Origin: Bimuria novae-zelandiae CBS 107.79
Taxonomy: Eukaryota; Ascomycota; Dothideomycetes; Pleosporales; Didymosphaeriaceae
DNA length: 64,000 nucleotides
Direction: 5' to 3'
Assembly: GCA_010015655.1 (NCBI GenBank)
Contig: ML976666.1
Location: 1,135,412 to 1,199,411, forward strand
The translations under genes were made by a program, and so were the position numbers. Positions 1 to 10,990 of the stretch are shown in pieces (position 1 is the stretch's first letter; each line of letters opens with the position of its first letter). Under the pieces are notes generated by a model. It worked only from the letters and a program-made list of their open reading frames with translations, was not told the origin of the DNA and searched no databases.

Positions 1-1248
1 TAAGCTACTCGAAAGCCACTATTTCTGCTTTTTACAGAGGTTGCCATTTCCCTATCTTTATAAGTTCCGTTAATAGAGTAGTTATCTTTAAGTAGTTCCT
101 AATAAATTTGCGATAGAAGTTAGTGAAGCCTAAGAAAGACTAGATATCTTTTACTAATTATAATAGCAGCTATTCTTCTATTATCGCGATCTTCTTTAGG
201 TCTATCTTAACACCTTCTCGGGATATCACAAATCCTAAATATTCCGTCTTAGTGACATGGAACTCGCACTTCTTAGGGTGTAGAAGCAATCGATGCTCCT
301 ATAACTTCTATAGTACTTTACGTACATGTCCTTTATGCTCTTCCAAGATTCCGTGTAAGTATATTAAGATATCGTTAAGGTACGCCGTGCAGAATACGTC
401 TAAGTATTTATATAGTACTCGATTTATTAACTCTTAAAAGGTTGCTAGTGCGTTAGTTAGCCCTATAGGCATAACTATATACTTAAAAAGGCTATATCGT
501 GTGCGGAACGCCGTTTTCCACTCGTGCCCTTTCGCAATTCGAATTCTGTGGAATCTATCCCGGACATTGAATTTCGTGAAGTATTTAGCTCCTCGGAGTC
601 TATCCATAAGCTCCGTTATTAGTGGTAACGGGTAGCGATTCTTAATCGTCACGGCGTTTAGCTATCTATAATCTATATAAAGTCGCAGCCTGCCGTCTTT
701 TTTACGAATAAAGAGTATAGGGAAGGCCACAGAATTCTAACTAGGCCACTATTTCCCTAAGCGTAGATTCTTCTATATTAGCTCTTTTAACTCTTTTTCT
801 TATTTATAGGTAAGGGGCCTCAGGCGTTCTAGCCGTAGCTTGGCTCCCTCTACTAGTAGTATCTCGTGATCCCACTCCTTGTGTTTAGGTAGGACAGTCT
901 TGTCGTGTTCCTCGAACAGGTCTGCGAATTCCTTGTATTCTTCTAATAGACTAGGGTTGTCTAGGACCATCTTAGTCTCCTAGACCTATATGCAGTGCAC
1001 CCGCCCTAGGTGTTGCTTTAAAATCCTGTCTATCTTATATACTAATATTTCTTATATCCTAGATAGTCGACTCCTTTTTCTCGCCTAAGGTTAGGGAGTT
1101 TCCCTCCCACTAGGGCTCGCCTAAGTCTTCGCTAGTAGGTCCCGGGGAAGGATCGTTCGTTCAATCTAGTCTATTCGTAGATTGTGTTGTTCTAGCTATT
1201 TATATCTAACGATAGCTTCGATGTCTCCTATCTCCGCGATAGTGAAGA
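1..1248 (-). pseudogene. Gyp-A1 pol remnant (reverse transcriptase)
   Basis: The minus strand encodes Ty3/gypsy reverse transcriptase. At 434-652 an open piece contains the fingers/palm motifs [44 protein letters not shown] and TNALATF. The catalytic box follows near 356-395 and reads CTAYLND, where the family has YLDD, so one catalytic Asp has become Asn by a G-to-A change. In-frame TAG codons replace Trp and Gln. Upstream coding continues at 6766-9033 beyond the inserted Cop-1. It cannot make active enzyme. Confidence 0.85.
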
Positions 1249-1453
1249 TGTCGCGGTAAGCAGAGCTGGACAGTACGCAGGAAAATTAAAGGATTAAACT
1301 AAGGTTATACTATCTAGGAACTACAGAAGGTATAGGTGCACAGGCACAAACAACGCTAGTCCCAGATAGGTGTCATGCTATTAAAAAGGTAAGCTACAGT
1401 TAAGTAAGGGTAGCTGCAACTATCGCACAGAGAAAGAGCTATAAACCGTAACA
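1249..1453 (-). repeat. Cop-1 3' LTR
   Basis: 205 bp and nearly identical to 6556-6760. It is flanked on the left by TSD GAAGA (1244-1248). The inner edge is followed by the C-run that is the polypurine tract on the coding strand. Confidence 0.93.
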
Positions 1454-1479
1454 CACCCCCCAGCTGGCGTGGACGCCCA

Positions 1480-4400
1480 AGTAGGGAGTCAATAACAGCT
1501 AATCAGTATCAGTGTATATAGATACCATTAAGATTATTGCCATTAGTTTGACGCAGGCCCTTTAGACGCTTAGTAATATTAATAAGGCTAATTTAGTAGA
1601 CGAAGTCTACAAACTTCTACTTAGGCAGGATCTTTATAAGTCTATTAGCAGGCATATAGTCGGTAGGGACCTATTTAACGTTAATACGAGAGGCTTCAAC
1701 TTCCTGTTAAATCTAGAGCTAGTAGATATTAACATATTTAACCTTTATATAAAGCTTATCTTGCTATTTAGTAATAATACCAACGGTCTGCTAATTATCA
1801 CACCAGATAGTAGGTGTATAGTCGAGAGTAAGGTTAATACCAAAGAAGAATCGCATCTATTCTTCCATCTACGAGCTAGCAAGTAATAGAGCTAGTAATT
1901 TAGATTCTATAGTTGATTTTGTAACTGTGCGTTGTACTATTAACTTCTAGTCAATTATTAGTCCTCCGAACTTAAAAGCATAGCCTTAAGAGCTTCGGCG
2001 AGTCTTAGGCTCGTCAGCGTATAAGGCGTTAGAGGATCCAAAGAAGAGAGGATCGCGATATATTGGATCATTAGATAGATACTCAGCCATGTCCTGCGCG
2101 CTAGCAGAGGCTTTAAGTGCAAGAGCCTTCGTGCTGAGTAGGTAGCGCCAGGTCTTTTGGATTTTCGAGATATATAACTATCCTGGGTTAGTAAGGTGAC
2201 AAGCAAAGACGACGTGCGTTCAGGCGACGTTAGGTCTACCCTAGACAGTAATATATGCGAGAGAGCTAACTAGTTGCTAATAGAGCTTTATTCGCGATAA
2301 ATTAGGTTCCTTAGTAGACTATAGCAGCTAGTTCTCCGCTAGTAGAATATTTAGAGCCTTACCTATAGCTTCGATGCTAAATCGAGCGCATACCTTATTA
2401 ATAAACGTGTCCTAGACTAGCCACGTCTTATGCAAGACTCGATCGCGTATAATGCAGATTCTAAGAAACTAGGTAAGGTCTCCCATAGCTTTAATATTGT
2501 ATAGGTCCACCAGATCCTTCTTAAAAGACCTGTGGTAATAGGCATTAGACTAATAATATGCTATAATAATGTCGTTAATATAGACAAATAGGATAAGCTA
2601 GTGGCTCGTGTATAAGTAAGGAAAGCCTTTAACTGGCTTTAGACCTAGCTTAACAAGTTATCGACGTAGTTTGTTGTACCATAGGATTAGTAACTCCTTT
2701 AGGCCGTACAGGGCGCGGAGTACCAGCATGATCTCGCCTGCAGTATGGCGGAACGCCTTAGGTGTTTTAGCGTACAGTTTTCGATCAATCTTAGCGTTTA
2801 AGAAGGCAGTAGGGACATCGTACTACTTTAGCTCTAGACTAAAGTAATTAGCGATTATAATAAGAGCGCGAAAGTTGCAAATTGCGAGTGTAGTAGCGTA
2901 TGTATTATTAAGTAGAACTTAAAGATCTCCTCGAACAACGAGTTAAGCTTTAAACCGTGAGAGGTATCCTTCTTCGTCGATCTTGTATGCGAATATCTAT
3001 ATTAATGGTAGCACCTTAGCGTCTATAGAAGCCTTTATTTTTATAGTCTTCCTAAAGACTCCTTTAGCGCGTAGAGCTTGCCACTTAACCTCTATAGCGC
3101 GTCGAAATTAATTACTAAATATGTGTGTTTCAAGCTGCTTTATTGCCTTCGGCAGAGGTGGCAGCTGCGATTAATAGATTCTTAGTATCTTATCTATAGT
3201 AGGTATAGAGCGAATCTCGGTCGAAAATGCATAGAGATAGTTAATAAGAGGTGTAGCTCCCAGCGCTATTGCGTATGTGTAAATTACAAAGTTATTTAGA
3301 TCTTTCTGCTTTCGATTGCGTTTGCCAGTAATAATTAAGCTCGTGTTAGTTAGGTCTAGGTTAACGTCTCGTGGAGCTCTCTCGCCGCGTTGGCGATAGC
3401 CCTCGGGTACTTCATTACTCTTAGAAGTGTAATTGCTTGTGGCAGTAGACATTATAGGTCTTAGAGTAGGCAGCTATTGCTATTGCTATATCGATTTAAA
3501 TGCGTTGTCTATCTATTCACCCCCTACCTGGGAGCCTATAGCTCTCGAAGCTAAGGTCGTAGGTGTCTCTACTAGGTAGCAACGTTAACAAGCAGTTAAT
3601 AGATCTTTAATACTAACATTATTATGTTAATGTTCTTCTAGATATTCAAGTAGTTTAATTACCTCTTCGAGCACTAATCCTAACGCATACCTATTTATCC
3701 TATTAAAGAAGAGTGTAGGCTCGAATACGACGTCGCGGGTGACAATAATAGTGTCTTTTATAGGTAGCTAGATACGGAAGATATTAGTGCCTTAGTAGCT
3801 AACGAGGTGGCCAATTAGAGTGCGTGATTTAAGCTTGTTGGCAGCTCTTAAATCGCGATTATAGACGTAGGCGTGATAGCTAATAGGCCTTATATAAGCG
3901 ACGAGTGGTTTTTATTCTTATACTATCTTGTACGGTGTCTTCTATCCTAGTGCTTTAGTAGGCGTGCGATTAAGTATATATGCGGCGGTGCGATATAGCT
4001 TATATAATAGACTCTTTGGCAGATTGGCGTGTATGCGCATAGCGCGAGCTCGCTAAGTGAGTACTCCGCCAGCGCGTTTAATTAGTCTATTTGGCTCCTT
4101 TATTTCGGCTGGTGCTGGCTTATACAGTATACCTAGCTCTTTTATTATGTTAATAAGATCGTTTTTAAATCCTTTCTCGTTATTGCATTAAATGGCGACT
4201 ACGTTAGCGTTGTACACACGCTAGATTTTACGGATTAAGGACATAAACTAACGTGTAAGTGTTAACTTATCCTTGCGTCGTAATGTGGTAATCTCATGCC
4301 ACTTTAAGTATTCGTCTATAGAGTGCAAGGCGTACTTGCTGCCGTTAATACACTCCTCTCCCACAGGGATAATATAGATTAGGTCCATCGCAATTTAATA

Positions 4401-6377
4401 GAACGGTTTTTATGCGCGGCTCTCGGCCGGGCGCCTTAAGATAATATAAGTCATTTAAGTCTTAATACATATCTAACATCGACAGTCCATGTGTTCTCTA
4501 GTTAATTAAACACCTTTAACGTTTAATTCAAGATAGTCAACTACTTTCTAGCCTAGATAGGCCTAGATATGATAAGCAGCACGCTAATTAATAATATTAG
4601 TAGGCTTTAGCGCGTACGACAGGCGGTATAATGCCCTAAACGTACTTAATAGTAAGCGTAGAAGCGATAGCGATAGTCAATGTAACGGTTTAGCATCTAT
4701 CAGCCAGTGGCCTCTATTGTACTCGAGTTAGGCGATAACGTTTAATGGTTGGCGCATGTATAGGACATCGCGGCCAGAGTTAAAGTGGATAGACTCTGTA
4801 CGATAGCGAGTAAGTCCTAACAAGCTTATAAGAAAGCCTTTAACATATACGACATGCGTTAACTCTAGCATTTATGTCCCGTGTAGTGTTTAAGCGACGA
4901 GTTCTATCGTGCCCTAAGCTATAATTAAGATTTAGCTATTGCCAGCGTGAATATAGCGACGTTGCGGATTATCGTTTATCCTCTTCTAGCCATGCCATGA
5001 CTCTGTATTGATAACGTGGGTGTTTGACCCTAGATCGACGATCTATTGGTTGAGGAGCTCAGCCTTATCAGCGTTGTCTCTAACCATTACTATGAGCTCT
5101 CCGTTAGGCTCAGCGTTATTGTCTAATGTAATTGTTTTTGAATTGTTGTTCGATTGTTCTTCAAGAGATTCAAGAGATTTAGGATCGAAAGAATCGGGCT
5201 TAAGAGAATCGGGCTCGAGAGAATTGACTTAATCGAGGCTTATGTGTAATAGGCTAGTAATTACCACAAACGTGTTGCTATTCTTAGCAGGAGGATTGCT
5301 ATTATTAACTTGCAGTAATCCTGTGTTTTAAGGTTATTAGGCTATTTACTTCTTAAGAGTAGTCTTAATGCGTGTATTAATTTTAGAGTCTTTTCGCGCT
5401 TCTTTAACCTTGCGTATAGCCTTAGCTATAAGCTAATAGTCTTTCGGACGTTGTAGGTTGCGTAGGTTAAGAATAAAGTAGTTAGTGTACTAATGCTTCT
5501 TTCTATAGACATAGTTTCTAGGTGGCTTGTCTTGGTCACGGCTGCCACCGCGATTGCCCTTTATAGTCTGTGAATTAACTTGCTTTGCGACTCCAAGCTC
5601 GGCAGCGGTTACCGCCAGGCCTATTAAGTGTGGCTTGGTGTGGCGTAGATATATAGTCATCTCGGCGACGTACGTCTCTAGAGATGAGATCTTGGTAGTG
5701 GTGCCTCGCGCTTTATGCTTGAAGATTTCGCGCAGGCAGGAAGTAGCGTATTCCTAATTAATTACCTTACAGGTAATAAGGAAGTCCTCTTATAGTTAAT
5801 TACTATTAGTCTTAGGCAAGCTGATAGCCTTGCCCTAAGCTATAATATATACCTAGTCTAATAGCTATTACTTAATCTTTTTTGTAGCTCGTGGCGCAGT
5901 CTTAAGAGCGTTATACTTATTAGTAAGCTCGCGGCGACGTGTCGCGTCTATAGGATAAAAGAACTTCTTAAGTGTAATTAGTTAGTCGTACGGGGTATTA
6001 TAATCTTTAATTAGGTGTATGTAACGTGTAGTAATTATCTTACTAATATCTATATTTAAGTTAGCTAGTGCCTTTACTTAAGTGCGATACTCGGTATGGC
6101 GGCGTTCCTATTAATCGTATTCTTATCGATAGGAATCTCAATTGTCAGCGGATAAGTAAGAGAGCCTAGTAGCTTTAAGCTTATAATTAGTAAGTTAAGG
6201 CTTAAGAGGCTTTTATAGCTTAGGGAGATTCTCCTTTGCTACGTTAGGGTTGATGTACTGCCAGAGACCGTGGCGGTTGGCAACGTCTCGGCGAATAAAC
6301 AACTAGGTAAACTAGTCGTCTAGTGTGTTTAGTATAATAGTGACACGCGTCACTGCGGGGTCGGACTTAGTAGCCAT
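1480..6377 (-). pseudogene. Cop-1 gag-pol polyprotein, degenerate
   Basis: Starts at an ATG at 6377-6375, encoding MATKSDPAVTRVTIILN and then a Gag-like stretch with stops at Trp positions. The middle holds the GAG-pre-integrase and integrase core (about 3900-5000) and a linker piece at 3171-3452. The Copia RT catalytic box near 2570-2600 reads FVYINDII where YVDD is expected, so a catalytic Asp is Asn. RNase H follows towards 1900. Almost every defect is C-to-T or G-to-A. In life the product would be the virus-like-particle polyprotein; this copy is dead. The Gag start is clearly related to that of Cop-5 (36199-36540). Confidence 0.85.
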
Positions 6378-6537
6378 TATAGAGGCTATAGTCGACTATA
6401 TTAATGGATCTAGATAGAGATCCTAGTATGTGCGTTGTAAGAACGCGGTAACAGGTGCGTTATAAAGAACGCGGTATAGCAACGTGCAGCTCGTGTGTTA
6501 AGTAACGTTATAGTAGCAGGTGAGAACAATCTAAGGT

Positions 6538-6555
6538 GCAAGCCGGGCTCATAAC
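6538..6555 (-). other. Cop-1 primer-binding site, half-tRNA-iMet type
   Basis: Immediately inside the 5' LTR the coding strand reads GTTATGAGCCCGGC followed by TTGC. This is the complement of the 5' half of initiator tRNA-Met, ending in the anticodon loop (…GCCGGGCUCAUAAC), not of a tRNA 3' CCA end. Drosophila copia and yeast Ty5 are known to prime from such a fragment. The tRNA comparison is from memory. Confidence 0.75.
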
Positions 6556-6760
6556 TATTGCGGTAAGCAGAGCTGAACAGTACGCAGGAAAATTAAAGGA
6601 TTAAACTAAGGTTATACTATCTAGGAACTACAGAAGGTATAGGTACACAGGCACAAACAACGCTAGTCCCAGATAGGTGTCATGCTATCAGAAAGGTAAG
6701 CTACAGTCAAGTAAGGGTAGCTACAACTATCGCACAGAGAAAGAGCTATAAACCGTGACA
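6556..6760 (-). repeat. Cop-1 5' LTR
   Basis: 205-bp partner of 1249-1453, followed by TSD GAAGA (6761-6765). A few C-to-T/G-to-A differences separate the two LTRs. Confidence 0.93.
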
Positions 6761-6765
6761 GAAGA

Positions 6766-9033
6766 CGTGTTGGCTCTCTAGGCCTTCTATGTTAACTTAT
6801 ACTAGCGCCGTCTTAAGGCGCAGCCAACCATTACTATATCCTTATAATTAAGTCCTGTCCGCAAGTCCTATTTGCAGCGGTGTTTTCTTATTATAATATA
6901 GCATATTATACTTCTTAACTACTTGCGGGGCGATTAGACACGCGTCTGCCCTTGGGTTAATTAGTGCTATAACACGATGTCTATACACCGTAATGTCTTT
7001 AATTAAGCGCTTCTTGACTCGGCGAGTGTCTACTTAATAAGCTATAATAATTATACTATTACTAGTATGGCTCGTTGCCTAGTGACGATCTAGTTTTTTA
7101 AATTATTAGACCCTTTATCTAAGGTTTTAGGCTAACTGGCGTCGGCTTCCTTAATCTAGTCCTAGACTTTAGATAGCTTAGAAACTTCCTTAATTTAGTG
7201 CTACTTATATTACTATTAATACAGGGCGTAAGTCTCTCTAATCTTATTAGATTTATATACTCCTTAATTCCTATGTTGCAGGCAATTTAGAGTAAGGCAT
7301 TCGTTCTGGGCTAATACATTATGCCCTAGACAGCTATCTAAGGAGGCTGCCTCTTCCTGCAGGCTTAGGTGTGCGAAGCACTGTAGGTTACATTATTTTT
7401 ACCCTATTAATAAGTAGTCCGCGTCTCTTCCTAGCTACGTATTCCCTATTATTATGCTAGTGTCGCGGGGGTCTAAGCCCTAAGGGAACTAGCCTATTTC
7501 GAACTTCTACTACCTATGTAGCTTATAGGTAATATTAAAACATTAATGCTAACTATTCTATTTATAGTACTTAGCCTAATAGGCTAAAAAGTGCTTATAG
7601 TAATTATTAGGCACGCTGCACTAGCTCTACTTTAGCCTATAGTATTTTAAACCTCCTAGAAAATAGGAGGCCCTAACTCTAGCCTTAGAGTGTTGTCGGC
7701 ATCCTTTACGCGTGCATTACCACTATTTGGCGTATTCATATCGTTCCTATATCGTGATCTGGCGTAGGTATTATTTTGGGCGCCCTTATAACTTCTTTGC
7801 TAGCCAGTAGGCGTCCCATGCGTGTGCCCCCTAGACGATTACTTTTGCCTTACACTAAGACGATTAATATAGCGTACTGCTGCACATCCAGCAGGTGTCG
7901 TCGGCCAGTCTTTGGAAGATCTAGTACTTAGGAAGGGTCTTTCGTTCCTCTTTCTCTTCTATTAGCTCTAGGATCTCCTACGTAAGATCCACTCCGTCGG
8001 CTTCTACCAGCGTAAGGGTGGCCATAGCCACTTGTAGGAGGTTAGTTATATTAACCTTAGTCTCCTAATTGTTGTAGTCTTTAGCGAAGTGGCCTAGCTT
8101 ACTATATTAAAGGCAGGCTTTGTTTTTAAACCTCTATTCTTGCTCTTCCTGCAAGATGCTATTCTTACCCTAGTAACTCTTCTTTAGTCTATACGGCTGT
8201 TTTCCCTTGCCGTTCTTTTTTTTATACCATTAGGCTTTATTAGTTATGATAACATCTCTGTCCTAGTCTCTCCCTGCGGGCCTAGATCGATTCTCTTTTC
8301 TAGTAAGTAGCCTAGTACTATGCTATTTTTCCAGCTTGCGTTTATACAGGCGATTGTCTACTTTAATTACATTATTAATAAGTTCTTCTAGGTCGTCTGC
8401 TTTTCCTTGGTGGACTAATTTGTCTTTAACTAATTCTTTTAGTCTATTATAGTAAGTAATTATAAGTGGGGCTTCTCCCCATCCTTTGAGTTCTGCCATG
8501 ATCTGTTTGAACTCTAGTGTATAGAGTACCGCCGATTTCTCCTAACGTAGGCGCTGGAGGCGTATTTTGGCTTAATGTCCTTTATTAATGGTGCCAAACA
8601 TTCCTTTCACGGTCTTGCAAAAAGACTCTTAGTCCTTAAAGGCGTCTTTAGTAGCGTCTGAACTATAATCCTCTAATTTGCTATTCTCGAGGAAATCGTT
8701 AATTATTAGTCTAGCCCACGCGGCTGCCTTATCTTGCATATTTATATAGGTAACTAGGATCTTATCTTGTTCCGTATTAAACTTTCCTAGGTTATAACAG
8801 ATAAATAGTTCTATCTAGGTTAGGAACGTTCCTAGGTAACCCTTTCCTAAATAGGGTTCGGGCTTCGGGACCTTTAGTTAATGTTTCGCATTTTCCCATT
8901 GGCTTATCTTTTCGCTTATCTGGTTGATAATTTCCTATAACTGGGCTATCTGAGCCGCTTATTCGATAACTATCTCTCCTAGGGTCTTTTCCTTAGGTGC
9001 CGGAGCTGCGGTGGTCGAACTAGGTCCTGCCAT
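6766..9033 (-). pseudogene. Gyp-A1 gag-protease-RT N-terminal part, degenerate
   Basis: The minus-strand ATG at 9033-9031 begins MAGPSSTTAAPAP and continues with a Gag region holding repeated stops. A retroviral-type zinc knuckle lies near 8075-8125; it reads C-x2-Y-x4-H-x4-Y, so two zinc-ligand Cys codons have become Tyr (TGY to TAY, a RIP-type change). The protease and start of RT lie towards 6766 and resume after Cop-1 at 1243. Homology to the Gyp-A2 gag at 9886-10446 and 24673-25100 supports the call. Confidence 0.8.
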
Positions 9034-9054
9034 TATACCGTAGGGTAGTTAAAG

Positions 9055-9527
9055 TATTATAAGGCTCTTATACCTTATTCTAATCTAGGTTAGGGCGGTA
9101 AGGTATCGTGGTGCTTTACAGATTATTTAGTAGTATAAGTTGATACGACACTTAGCGCGGCTAGACAATCTAATCTTATAATAAATAAGATAACTATTAG
9201 TCTATATAGGAGAACGTACTCGCACAGAAAATATATAAGTTAACTACAAAGAGAGAAATAATATAGGAGAACTATTATACTATATACTAGTCTACTTCTT
9301 CCTTGTAGTCCCGCCAAGACGTCTTTCTTTAAGGTAGTCCGTGGGACTTCCTATAGTCCCGTACTTTATGCGGGACTTCTCGCTTATGCAGGACTTCATT
9401 ACGTGACTGCTAACCTAAGCTACCCCGCGCCCCGTTAGGTCCCGTTAACTCTACTACTTCGTTAACAATTACTCTCTTGGCGTAATTGTCTGGCTTCTTC
9501 ATCCTTGTGGGGTTCGTGGTCGTAACA
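9055..9527 (-). repeat. Gyp-A1 5' LTR
   Basis: 473 bp, reverse complement of the solo LTR at 14369-16450 once the DNA transposon in that copy is removed. On the plus strand it begins TATTATAAGGCTC (originally TGTTATGAGGCTC) and ends TCGTAACA. It contains the uninterrupted site (about 9427-9438) corresponding to the place where the DDE transposon sits in the other copy. Confidence 0.9.
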
Positions 9528-9532
9528 ACTAA

Positions 9533-10446
9533 GGTAGGTAATATATTCTACTATTATATACCTAGCATGTTCTATCTACTAGCTATTTAATGATTTTATA
9601 TTCGTGTAAAACTGTTTATTCTTTTACTTACTTTATCTAATTAGGGATTTCCTATATAAGATCTTCCTCGTTTATGACCAAGGTGGACGTAGCTATTACT
9701 ATATTAAGGAGGTGTAAAAAGCGCCCTGACTACGGGCGACTCAGTCTATCCACAGTACTAAGGCGATCCCTTAGAGAGGGAAGAGAAGGGCTGCGGCGAG
9801 GGAAGTAGATAGGCGGAAGGCCCGGATAGCGCTGGTCTAGAGCGGACTAGGGCCGTCGAGGGCCCTCGACCTACGACTCGTGACAAAAGGTTAGTTATAT
9901 TAACTTCTGTTATTTATTTTTTATAGTCTTTTATAAAGTGCCCTTGTTCTCTATAGTAAAGGTATACTTTATTCTTAAATTATTACTACTTCTCTTTAGA
10001 AGAAATAGTACTTTTATTCTATTTAGTTTATTTCGTCTTTTTATTTTTATTAGCCTGCCTCTTGTGCTAACAGACTTTATTAGTTATACTAATACCTTCG
10101 TCTAAGTCTCTCTTTAGATAAATACGAACAGGACTTTTTTTTTAAATCATTATTCTCTATTCTTGGATTCTCAGCATTATTACCAAAGTTAATTATTAGT
10201 TTATTAGGCATTAGTTTATAGTTCTTTTAGCTAAATAGGTCTTAGAATATAAACTAGTATGTCCTTAACTTCTTCCTTTAAGCTATTATAGTACGTAACT
10301 ATAAGTGGCGACTTGTCCTAGTAAATTAAGGATTAGAGCTGTTTAAATTTAGTTATATAGTTATTAACTAATTTTATTTATTATAAATATTATAGCTATT
10401 ATTTAGCCTAATACACTTTATTAATAGTGCTAAATATTTTATCTAA
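9533..10446 (-). pseudogene. Gyp-A2 gag C-terminal part, degenerate
   Basis: AT-rich minus-strand sequence matching Gyp-A1 gag around the zinc knuckle (compare 9890-9960 with 8040-8120). It is split by solo LTR F (9713-9885) and ends at the Gyp-B1 TSD TCTAA (10442-10446), to resume at 24368. There is no open frame of useful length. Confidence 0.6.
9713..9885. repeat. Solo LTR-like insert F (173 bp, GC-rich)
   Basis: A GC-rich block starting TGTAAAAAGC and ending CTCGTGACA lies within AT-rich gag. The flanks are GGAGG (9708-9712) and AAAGG (9886-9890), a 5-bp TSD if two G-to-A changes occurred in the right copy. The homologous Gyp-A1 gag is continuous here (about 8030-8045), which supports insertion. 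No coding content. Confidence 0.6.
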
Positions 10447-10693
10447 TGTGAGGGCGAGCGCGGGCTCCTGCATCGAAAGAGTAGATGAGGTAGGTTGGCT
10501 CTATTTCAGCTACACTAAGATGAGGTGGCTGTAGGTACACAGGGCTCGCGCGCTTTTGTGCGCGGCCATCGGAGCGGATCAACTATCTATCTGAGGCAGC
10601 TGCCCTGGGTGCGCGAGCAGCTGCGCTTGGACGTGAGGTAGTTGCGCCTCGTACGCGAGCTCATGTGACCTGCTGGCCTGCCAGGCCGTCACA
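10447..10693 (-). repeat. Gyp-B1 3' LTR
   Basis: 247 bp; on the plus strand it begins TGTGAGGGCGAG and ends CCGTCACA. It matches the B LTRs at 24121, 24399, 26874 and 33079. The polypurine tract (10696-10708, C-rich on plus) is next to it. Confidence 0.92.
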
Positions 10694-10721
10694 TCACCCC
10701 CCTCCAAGGTGGGCTCAGTCC

Positions 10722-10990
10722 CCTGAGTCTGTTACCCTACTTCCTCCTTCGTGCCTTGTTCTGCGTTATCTTGTCTATGGCCTGATCGTCCTCCTCTGTT
10801 GCCTCCAAGTGCTCGCCAGTCTCGTACGCTTGTAGCCAGGCGTCTAGTCGCAACGGCGGTCCAGGTTTCTCTGGGTAAGCTTGGTAGTAGTCTCTGACCT
10901 TATGGGGTGCTCCCTTGAAGCCTCGAGCGTTGTACCAGGTAGGGTCAGGATTATAGGCTGTCTAGGAGGCCTTATACTGTAGGCGTCCGC
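10722..10990 (-). pseudogene. Gyp-B1 chromodomain, C-terminus of pol
   Basis: The minus strand encodes motifs DPTWYNARGFKG, APHKVRDYYQAYPEKPGPPL and RLDAWLQAYETGEH, the C-terminal chromodomain type found in fungal chromoviruses, where it guides integration to modified chromatin. It ends at a TAG at about 10724, before the polypurine tract. One Trp codon is TAG. This block is much less AT-rich than the rest of the element, as is the same block in Gyp-B2 (32805-33036). Confidence 0.8.

Larger units (their letters stand above)
1249..6760 (-). mobile_element. Cop-1: complete Ty1/Copia element nested in Gyp-A1
   Basis: Two 205-bp LTRs (1249-1453 and 6556-6760) bound the element, with a 5-bp TSD GAAGA at 1244-1248 and 6761-6765. 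The original LTR ends are TG and CA; the inner end of the right LTR now starts TA, a RIP-type change. The polypurine tract (C-rich on the plus strand, 1454-1463) adjoins the left LTR and the primer site adjoins the right one, so the element reads on the minus strand. Order: gag, protease, integrase, RT, RNase H. A solo LTR of this family lies at 37734-37936. Confidence 0.93.
1..9527 (-). mobile_element. Gyp-A1: Ty3/gypsy retrotransposon, left end outside window
   Basis: Minus-strand Ty3/gypsy element with its 5' LTR at 9055-9527, gag start near 9033, CCHC knuckle near 8075-8125 and reverse transcriptase at 1-700. It is split by Cop-1 (1249-6760). The RNase H, integrase and 3' LTR lie left of position 1. 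The coding region is full of stops and TA dinucleotides, as expected after RIP. The five bases after the 5' LTR (ACTAA, 9528-9532) would be the TSD, but its partner is outside the window. It sits inside Gyp-A2, a relative with a similar gag. Confidence 0.85.

Noticed and set aside
3171..3452. 93-codon minus-strand frame as a separate gene.
   Set aside because: It lies in the linker between integrase and RT of the Cop-1 polyprotein and has no independent start or neighbours.
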